64,000 nucleotides of DNA, taken from the NCBI GenBank assembly GCA_921293015.1, contig OV121090.1, forward strand, positions 4,836,001-4,900,000, read 5' to 3'. A model generated the notes under the pieces. That model was not told the origin of the DNA, searched no databases, and saw only the letters and a list, made by a program, of their open reading frames with translations. The translations under genes were made by a program, and so were the position numbers. Of this stretch, positions 55,800 to 64,000 are shown piece by piece; position 1 is the first letter of the stretch, and each line of letters starts with the position of its first letter. The DNA is from Phorcus lineatus (taxonomy: Eukaryota > Mollusca > Gastropoda > Trochida > Trochidae).

Positions 55800-58519
55800 C
55801 GATTCTTTAATATGTTTTTGTATATATACAGACATACAAGTGAGTCCTCAATTAAGAAAACAATACATTTACTTTCATCACTTATATATCAAATTATATT
55901 GATTGTATTGAATTCAATTGATTCTTATTATTTGATATGTGATCATTATAGGTGCCATTAGCCTTCAAAGAACTCAACCTGTGTTTTGAGGAGTGTAAAG
56001 TTAGATATTTCATGTGTTTAATACATGAATTTCTAGCCACCTATGGATAACACCTCCCTTTTCAAAGTTTTAGGTTAATACCATTAACCATGAGTAATTG
56101 TTAACACTTTGCATAACTTAGATGATCAGTAGGTTGTACTTCATAAAAGCCTTTCATGATGTTTTTATGAATATTTAAAAGGTTGAGTTGGTAAATTTTA
56201 AAGGAAATTCAATACTGAATGCAAATACTTTTATGACTATAATATACACGTCAATAATAGGCAAGGAAAGTTTATTTTGGCATAACTTGTAATGAGTGCT
56301 TTACAGTAGGTGAAATATGGACTGGAAATCAAATCTGTTTCGTGCTGGATTTATAACAGATGATGTACAAAGAATGTGTTTTTAGATTTTCAATTAGAAT
56401 TTCTACGTCAAATATTCTATGCCAATTGAATTAAACTGCAAGCAAATAAGTCATTCAATTTCACTTTTCAACTCATCTAGCCTGACATGGGATGGTGTCC
56501 CAATATACTTTTGTGTACCAATTCCTTGACTACTAAGGATTTAAATTTATAAATTTGGTGACCTAAGAAAGGCCTCTGAGGCCACTCCTGAAACCTATTT
56601 TCATTTTTTTTCTCCTAAAGATGATAGTGAAGAAACTTGATTTTTTTTTTTGGTACATTCTAATGAGGATTCTAAACTTTATATTAATATATATATTTTG
56701 TTTGTCCCTCACTAAAGTCACACATGTCATGGCGTTATAAATATCGTCTTCTTTAATAATCTTAATAAAGCTTAAAAAGATGGAATATTTATATGCTCCA
56801 TAAGCGAGTGGTATTATGATACTATGGCTTAGTGATAATAGATTTTAAAGCCTGATTAGCTCCAGGGTCATGGCTCTATTCTTTTAAAACTGAGAAAAAT
56901 ATAACTGACTGATGTGCCTCTGAGCCTGTGAACCTTGTAAAAAAGTTGAGTGTGTATCACTGTTAAGGTTTGTTATTTTATCGCGCTCAACTAAAATTAA
57001 TTCCAGTGAGCATAATTAATTTCTTTGAAGTGTAAAAAAGGTAGAGCCTTCTTTGATTACAATTCTAACCATTACTGACATGTTAATGAAACGAAAGAGT
57101 TTATTGCCTGCAAGGCAAACAAATTCAGGACATTTTGGGGGAAATGCCATCATACGCAAATATTCTAAAAAATATAACTAAATCAGATTTATTGCATTTG
57201 AAACAGCAATTAAAGATACAAGTACTGTGCCAGTCTGGAGATCTGAGATCTGTCACTTCAGACATGCTTTTTTTTACCTTATTACTGATTACCTGATTAC
57301 TTTAAGAATGAAATTTCTTCTCTTATTTATTGGACACACTGTTAATGTTTGTTCCTTTATTGGGGAGAGACTGGCCAAATTGAAGTAAAAAGATACCTAT
57401 CATTGCATGCTCTCTGCCAACAGGACAATTTGCTCTCAACTTAATCAAATCACCTTTTCATGAGGCTAAAAAAATCTACCTTTCAACTAGAGTTATAAGA
57501 AAAGTTGTTTTTTTCAACATTATACATAACCGTTAATAAGTTTTAATGCAGCATATTGAAACTTAATATGTTTTTTGTTGTTTTAATCTTTTTAACTATG
57601 AAAATCAAAATTGCTTCCAATAAGAAGACTAAGTAAACCTTCCAAGCGAGGCATTGCATTTATGCCCCTAACCACCAGGGTGGTTGAACAGTATGAATTA
57701 CAAATACAAGTCATTGTCAATGATTGCTATCCACATCTTTCATGATTTTCATCTCACTCCTGAGCCAAGTCAAAATTGATAAAAATATATAATTCTGTCT
57801 GACCCCTGAAAATTAATATCCCCTTTTTTGTCAAACAGTTTTGATCATTTTAATTATATCACTGTTGTTTGCAGAAATAAAATTAAATCACCAATCTAAT
57901 GGTAAACTTATTTTATTAAATAATGTATCTGAACTGCACATCAAATATTCAACATGGAAGTAGTTTAATTATCTAGAATTAGGAGTTGTTTTCAAATTTG
58001 CCTTTGAGATTCTAACCTCTTTACAAATTCTTTTAATTTTTGAATATTTTCTTTTCCAATTATAAAACATAACTGAGTTTTAAAAATATATGCTTTAATT
58101 AAGAAGGATAGCGAAACCTATCAAGTTAATGTACGTAACAGTTTAATATTTTATATGCCATCACTTTTTGGAGAAAAAGATCAAAACAATATTTTTAGGT
58201 AAACCGAGTAAAAGTCTTTAATAAAACATGAAAAATCATACTAATAAGTATATTGTTCTACATCAGTTATACAAAAAAATTATTGTCAATTAAATCAAAG
58301 GTTATGTTGCGATTTTCTAACGATTCGTTTGACAGTTGCCAGTCGAATAATTACATATTTCTGGAACGTTTAAGAAAAATTTTAATTTGACCCATAGTTA
58401 TATATAAAGAACGAGTTTATTTAATATTTTGGGCTCATTAAAACACACACGACTGCAGAAGGGAATTTAATAGAAAATACTCAATGTTAATTTCTACCAA
58501 ATCCTATAAATTGTAAATC
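55800..58519. other. Interior of the long-TIR element, right part
   Basis: 2.7 kb of AT-rich sequence without recognisable genes or internal repeats. Confidence 0.4.
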
Positions 58520-59132
58520 TGCTGCGGCTACGAGGTCAAATGAATGTCAAGGCCACTGCTATGGCCGACAAGGCAACCGCAAAGCAGATGATTTTTGATA
58601 AAATGTCTGCTATCACTCGTAGAAATAATAATTAGGCGCTGTTCTCATATTGTGAACATGTAGTTCGATGTCGCCGGTCGAATCGAGCTCTACATTGGTG
58701 TTGTCAACATTGCTGGAATCAATAAACGATGTTAAACGGTGAGTTTTTGGTGTTTTTCGTGAGTGGGGATTTTGGCTTGAAAATCTGGCGGTAGCGATTT
58801 TCGGGGCGTCGTTGCATGTAACTTTTGAAATAATTTCCCGATTTTGACAATCCATAGCTCGTTTTGTAGGGAAATCATTTAGCTGTCGAATCGTAGTGAA
58901 CAATTTGTCCAGAAAAATTATGTTGGATGCGAAAACTGACTTTGTTCGAGTATGGGGTGGTTTGGTCGTTACATCCCTTTCCTTTTATATAGTAGTAGGG
59001 TAGGGTCTATAGGTATATATGTCTTTCTTAAGCTATTTCTAAGCGATACACGCCCCTTTTATATAGTAGTAGGGTAGGGTCTATAGGTATATGTCTTTCT
59101 TAAGCTATTTCTAAGCGATACACGCCCCTGTG
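58520..59132 (-). repeat. Right terminal inverted repeat of the 6.1-kb element
   Basis: Inverted copy of 53048-53664, including the doubled 74-bp outer block (GGGTCTATAGGTATAT...GCGATACACGCCCC twice). The inner border is the same GCCGCAGCA phrase in both arms. Confidence 0.9.
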
Positions 59133-59140
59133 CGTTATGG

Positions 59141-59499
59141 TTTATGAACTGAAAGTTAATGGTTCATGAAGTGATAGTGTGTGGTTCAAGAAATGATGGT
59201 TCGTGGTTCACTGCTGCTCAGCAGGATTGAGTACCTACCTTGTAGGCCAGTAGATGTTACGGTGACATCAGGTGATGCTTGAATTGAAGTATGAGGCGTA
59301 ATGTTCGACACTGCCGCAGTGTTCGAATAGATGTTAGCAATATTCAGCATCACCAGATGTTACTCTATCTGACTGATATGAGATATACATGGAATACGAG
59401 GCCACTTATTTGTACGTGTTAGTTTCATTATCGATTTTTCAGACTCTTTCGTAACCTCCAAAAATTAAGAAAATTTTATCAATTTGAATAGAGCTTGAA
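59141..59499. other. Spacer between two DNA elements
   Basis: It starts with minisatellite-like text and otherwise shows nothing recognisable. Confidence 0.4.
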
Positions 59500-62400
59500 C
59501 ATAGGGTCATTCCAGCTCAATTCGACCAAAGCCTACCAGTTGATGTCACCGATCTCTTTCATTTTCACACCAACCAAAGTACGTTTATAGGTCATTACAA
59601 AAACAAAATATTGTTTGCAAATTCGCATTGGTTTTGCTGTAAGGGTTGTGTAATTGTGACACGTAACGCAATTCTATAAAATACACCACTTGCAGAAAAA
59701 TGTTCGCTAAAAAATAAATTTTTGCTGCTCATTGTTATTCTTTTGTTTATAGGTTGTTAATATAATTTCAAATTGGCATACGTTTACATTTTGCAGATAT
59801 CTAAGAAATACCCTGAGTTACGCAAATTTCAAATTCGGTAAAATTTTAAGCGATTTCAGGATATGGTCCATTTTCTATAAGTTGTATCAACGAGATTTGA
59901 TAGCTTGAGTGATAATAATTTGTATGAAGGATAACAATATTAATCGGACAGTCCAAAACTTCAACCATACATATTTTCACCTATCCGTATTTAGTTTGAA
60001 TAAATTTAAACATACCTACCCTCGGCAAAAAAACCCGGAAATTCTACCATATTCTACCAAAAATGAAATTTGGACAGCTTATTCTTCATTATATGAACGC
60101 TAACATATCCAAAAATCACGAGGGTAAAATTCAAGAAATAAATGTTTTTTTTATATTGCCTATTAAACATAAGTAGAGATTTTAAGGATGTTTCATATCG
60201 AACAGTCTGTCCAGCATAACGTTTCTTCGTAAGAAAAAGGATATATAGAAGTAGGCCTGGAACAATACAATTTACTATGCTGGTATCAAATGAAACGATG
60301 GGGAACAATGTCCGCGAAGCAGTAACGTTCGCGCGAATGTTTCTGCCTCTTAATTATGAATTTCCATATACATATTTCGCGCCTTTGCCCAGGCATGTAG
60401 GAGTTTGTTAGTGTTCGTATTGATGGTGAAAAGGTTCACAAACAGAAAAGATTACTCTTAGGAAAGCTTAGAGAACTGTATGTTTCTTTCAAAGAAGAGA
60501 CCAGCAACCTCTACAAAATTTAATTTTCAAAGTTTTGTGAATTGAGACCAAAATGGTGTATCTCTGCTGGTGCTCCTGGTACACATTCAGTGTCAGATAC
60601 ATCAAAATGTCAAACTGACGCTCGCTGCATTTCCTGGGTTGAAATTGAATATTCAGGAACTTTTACAGAGGGTTGCATGCAACGTCCAGGCACAAGAATG
60701 CATGTTATGTCGCTGTCATAACTTGAATTGATGCACTGAAAATCGTTATAGAGTCACATCTCCAGGATGAGGGTCTAGATACAGAGGATGAAATTTCATA
60801 TAAAACCTTATCACAACATCCTCAAGTCCTCAAGAATTTGTTGATGCCCTCTTGCACAAACTTGAAGATTTGACAGTTCACCATTTCACTGCAAAATCTC
60901 ACTCAGCCTTCTTGGCAAAATTCAAAGACCAGTTAGATGATGAGACTGCAATAATTATTCTTAATTTTGCGGAGAACTATTATTTTGTTGTACAAGACGC
61001 AGTCCAGGGATTCCACTGGGAAAATTCCCAAGCCACTGTTCACCCAGTAGTGGTTTACTACAGACAGGGAAACGAAATGAAGCATTTGAGCATAGCAGTG
61101 ATCAATGACTATCTGAAGCATGATTCTGTGACAGTTCATGTGTTTCTCAAACATGTCTTGCGACACTTGAGAACTTGCCTTCCGGGGGTTTAAACGGTCA
61201 TATATTTTAGTGATGGTGCGCCAAGTCAATCTAAAAACTACAAAAATTTGTCAATCTCTGTTCTCACGAAGAGGACTTTGGACTAAAATCAGAGTGGCAT
61301 TTCTTTGCAACTAGTCATGGCAAAAATGCTTGTGACGGGATAGGAGAGGACAATCAAAAGACTTGCAGCAAAAGCCAGTCTTCAAGCGACTTTCCAGACC
61401 CAAATCACAACTCCAAAACAACTGTTTGATTTGGCAGTGATTGCTATTCTTGCTACAAAAATTTTGTTCGTGAAAAAAGAAGAGATCGAATAGGAAATTG
61501 AAAACCAAGACTTGCGCTTTTTTTGCCCAACTGTTCCCGAGACAAGAATTCACCATTCATTCATTCCAAAAAGTGCAACAAATCTGGCAATAAAACGTGT
61601 GATACAAAGCAATATATCAACAACAGTAACGTTAAGAAAGAAGGAACAGGGGAAATGCAGATAACACCAGGATTACGTGATCGGTCATGATTGGACAACC
61701 GGAAACGTTAATGTCTGTAGATGATGACAATCAAGACATGATCATTGATGTTCTGATTCCAAGTGGAATCGAGCTCCAAACGTTAAAGACGCCAAGACGA
61801 AAGGCAAAGGTGACACTGCCTTTTGATCATATTATCAGCTTGATGTTGACATCAGACTGGGGTGCTACAAGCTTTCTCCGGAGAGCTACAGGTCAATTTG
61901 CCAAAAATTTAAAGAGTTTGCTCTCGAGCGTTTCGGTAGCAAATAACTTGAAATAAAATATCTAAAAGGTAAGTTGATCCCCAAGGAATTTTAAATAAAG
62001 TGAATTGGCATGAATTCACCGATTAACAACCTCTTGATTATCTCAAACATAGAGATGTCAAATCAATGTGAAGCGTCGGTAAAATCATCTGAGGGTTGCT
62101 TTAGTAAATCACTTGCAGAAGGTGAACGGAAAATTTTACCCCCGCCAAATTTTGATATTTCGTGGTGTATACTATGGGCTACATGTGTGCAAAAATTGAA
62201 GCCTCTGACAGGTGCGCCTTTTCCTATAGCCAGCTTAAAACATAGGGCATTTTTTTTACATTTTTCCGAACAGTGGGTAGATATAAGGTAGCTATTGTAA
62301 CACAAGAACATAATATATTGTCAAGAATTACTAAATTCCATCTCTTGATGCCCCAAGGAGACGAATCGAAGCATGTTTGGTGCACTTCATTCCTTCGACT

Positions 62401-62826
62401 TCCAAAAAAAGTGAAAAGAAATCGGTCAAAAAACGTAAAAACTAAATTTTGCAGATGAAATTATGCTTTCATTGTCAAGCTATTAAACCAAATAAATACA
62501 ATTTTTTAAAACGAATATTATATTTATGGATAACCCATTCCAAATTCTATCTAATATATAATTTCTAAGCCTCTACGTCTAGAACTGTCCACGTAAGAGA
62601 CATTTAAAGCTATTAAGGGTTTTTCTCAAAAACGTCACATTTTGAAGACCCCTGTGTCCTAATATCCTATGCCAAACGCAAACTCGTTTGAGTACGAACA
62701 AAAAAATTTGTATTTCCCTTCTCTGAAGATATAGTAGCATCTATTCTAATTGAAAATTCCAAAATCTGTGATGTCAACTGGGGATATCCCCAGATTTTGG
62801 TCGATTTGAAATGGAATGACCCCATA
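59500..62826 (+). mobile_element. 3.3-kb DNA transposon with GGGTCATTCCA ends, 4-bp target duplication
   Basis: Target copies CATA lie at 59500-59503 and 62823-62826. The left end is GGGTCATTCCAGCTCAATTC and the right end complemented is GGGTCATTCCATTTCAAATC; both continue as GACCAAA and reach GATGTCAC or GACATCAC. The interior contains one decayed transposase-like gene (next entry). I cannot assign the superfamily: TTAA-dependent groups are excluded by CATA, and several groups make 4-bp duplications. Confidence 0.8.
60420..61960 (+). pseudogene. Decayed transposase-like gene of a widespread unnamed animal family
   Basis: The longest intact part (60852-61193) contains FAENYYFVVQDAVQGFHWEN, SQATVHPVVVYYRQGNE and VTVHVFLKHVLRHLRT. 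Upstream pieces give QKRLLLGKLRELYVSFKEET and ELRPKWCISAGAPGTHSVSD. Downstream pieces give FSDGAPSQSKNYKN, a SHGK block and ERTIKRLAAKASLQ. I know these motifs in the same order from many multi-copy 'uncharacterized' proteins of cnidarians, molluscs and fish (family recollection, not a search). The DGA-x-SQ-x-KN and HGK blocks look like an RNase-H-type catalytic core. At least five frame breaks or stops make it inactive. Its position between matched inverted ends supports a transposase role. Confidence 0.65.
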
Positions 62827-63430
62827 AGCAAAGTCATCATCCATATGGGCTCGGAAAAGGCATTACATAGATTACGATATTTCAAACACGTGTAATAAAT
62901 CGCAGTGGCAATTCCATACCTCATTTGAGAAAACACGTGAGCTGTGGGTGGAAAAGTCCATGCTATCAAGAATCTTACTATTTGTTATCTATTAATAGAT
63001 ATTTTCTGAGTCATAGGTCAAGCGCGCAGCTTTGAGTAAGGTTAGGAAAGTAAAGCGACAGTTTTTACGTTTTACCTTGACACAAAATGGTTCGGAAATG
63101 GCGTTATTTGGTAAGGTTTATAACCATGCTCACCATTCAACAATGCCCGTCAACTAGTTAGAGATTTATCGATCACCAATATTGATCACCAATTAATCGA
63201 TGATGTCGAAGAATTTTCTTGCATTCGAAATTCTGAGTTTTGTGACGCTCTGACTATGAATAAATCATCTCACTAGCGCTACGTCATATAGATGTAACAA
63301 CAATCGTGTCAGTAAAACGATGTTTCCCTCGCTCTCGCTCTGAAATATATTGAAACAGTCACTCGTTATGTAAAAAGACTATGATATCTTTTCTTCGTTA
63401 ATACTCTCTATATATGTACAAGCCACAACA
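62827..63430. other. Spacer with CGTTTAGTAT-type repeat remnants
   Basis: CCTCGCTCTCGCTCTGAAAT and TCGTTAATACTCTCTATATA near 63330-63415 resemble the ends of the elements at 27651-28015 and 31498-31852. No gene. Confidence 0.4.
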
Positions 63431-64000
63431 GTATTTATGAAGAAACTAATCAAAAAACCCTGTCGGAACGTGGAAATATATCTCAGTTCTACAAAATGAA
63501 GAATAATCTCGCGCCTCAATATCTGTGTTACCTTCTACATACAACACCTAGCAATAAGAGAATACATCCGTACGAACAGTGAAATGTAGGACAACGATAT
63601 ATGCAAGATCGTTTTTACCTGATACAATAAAACTCTGGAATTCTTTAACTACTGACGTACAAAATTTTGATACATTTTTCGGTTTAGAAATTCGCTTCAC
63701 GGATATGACAATAAAACTATTACTTTCGATCTAAACTAAGGGCCAAGAATTTGCCAGATTCTCCACTCTCGCCTCAGGCTCTGCTGTAGTGACCTTAATG
63801 CTGATAAGTTTAACAGAAATATCATTGAAAGTCCTGTCTGTTCGTGTGGTCACCAAGTCGAAACGCTGTCCACTTTTTCTTCACATGCTACAAAGTACAT
63901 AGTATAAAGACAGAATCATTCTTTTAACTGAAATGATTAGAAATTTTACTATCAACGAGGTTCTAAGGGGATGTACATCGCTCTCATTAAGTGATTCAAG
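63431..64000 (+). mobile_element. LINE ORF2 3' fragment running off the window
   Basis: Pieces of a C-terminal LINE reverse transcriptase are readable across frames: NNLAPQYLCYLLHTTPSNKR, then FLPDTIKLWNSLTTDVQNF, then SDLNADKFNRNIIESPVCSC followed by GHQVETL and a Phe-rich knuckle. This order (KNNLAP.., PDTIKLWNSL, CSCG-x(6)-H..C) is the usual end of Jockey/CR1-like proteins. Several frame changes show it is inactive. It continues beyond 64000. Confidence 0.65.

Larger units (their letters stand above)
53040..59140. mobile_element. 6.1-kb DNA element with 0.6-kb terminal inverted repeats, 8-bp target duplication
   Basis: Target copies CGTTATGG lie at 53040-53047 and 59133-59140. The left arm is 53048-53664 and the right arm 58520-59132. 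The arms are about 97% identical, inverted. Outer ends are CACACGGGCGTGTATCGCTT and, complemented, CACAGGGGCGTGTATCGCTT. An 8-bp duplication with CACAG fits the P or hAT superfamilies (inference). Each arm has two tandem 74-bp copies of its outer part and an inward-facing TATATAAAAG. I find no transposase in the 4.9-kb interior, which holds a small spliced unit (54374-55755). Confidence 0.88.

Noticed and set aside
59500-62826. Assignment to piggyBac or Kolobok
   Set aside because: The target duplication reads CATA, not TTAA, and the protein motifs do not decide the superfamily.

Overview
This window looks like nuclear DNA from a lophotrochozoan animal, most likely a mollusc and possibly a gastropod. 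It is AT-rich and intron-rich, with GT-AG introns, many short interspersed repeats, and a LINE or SINE 3' tail near 45.3 kb (a 'GCGGCGTTAAACAATAACTC' type ending followed by CACTCACTC) that I associate with gastropod genomes. The taxonomic call is an inference from repeat style and gene structure.

Three host genes can be read exon by exon, all on the minus strand. (1) 19479-25672 is USB1, the U6 snRNA 3' exonuclease/phosphodiesterase: 7 exons, 298 residues, both catalytic HxSxS/T-type motifs present. (2) 28373-34301 is a single-pass membrane protein of 368 residues in 5 exons: signal peptide, CUB-like domain, one LDL-receptor class A module, a transmembrane segment and a proline-rich tail with two PPxY motifs. 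(3) 37538-49360 is a sodium/chloride-coupled SLC6 neurotransmitter or amino-acid transporter of 643 residues in 13 coding exons, with the glycine-type TM1 (no monoamine Asp). Every intron phase in these three models closes in frame.

Layout: 1-16.7 kb is mostly unannotatable AT-rich sequence with MITEs, (TA)n tracts and a dispersed set of related exon-like blocks (2.2, 5.7-6.3, 11.8-12.4 and 15.3 kb). 16.7-18.9 kb is a MITE interrupted by a decayed LINE. 19.5-49.4 kb holds the three genes, whose introns and spacers carry LINEs, SINEs, a mariner remnant, nested foldback elements and minisatellites. 49.6-53.0 kb has a 195-bp direct repeat and an 18-bp minisatellite. 53.05-59.13 kb is a 6.1-kb element with 0.6-kb terminal inverted repeats and an 8-bp target duplication, which encloses a small spliced transcription unit. 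59.50-62.82 kb is a second DNA transposon with a decayed transposase-like gene of a widespread but poorly named animal family. The window ends in a LINE 3' fragment.

The most unusual feature is in the SLC6 gene. Two of its exon/intron junctions have become tandem arrays. About 18 copies of a 74-bp unit repeat the splice acceptor and start of coding exon 3. Seven copies of a 21-bp unit repeat the splice donor of exon 8, so that alternative donor use would add 7-residue blocks in frame.
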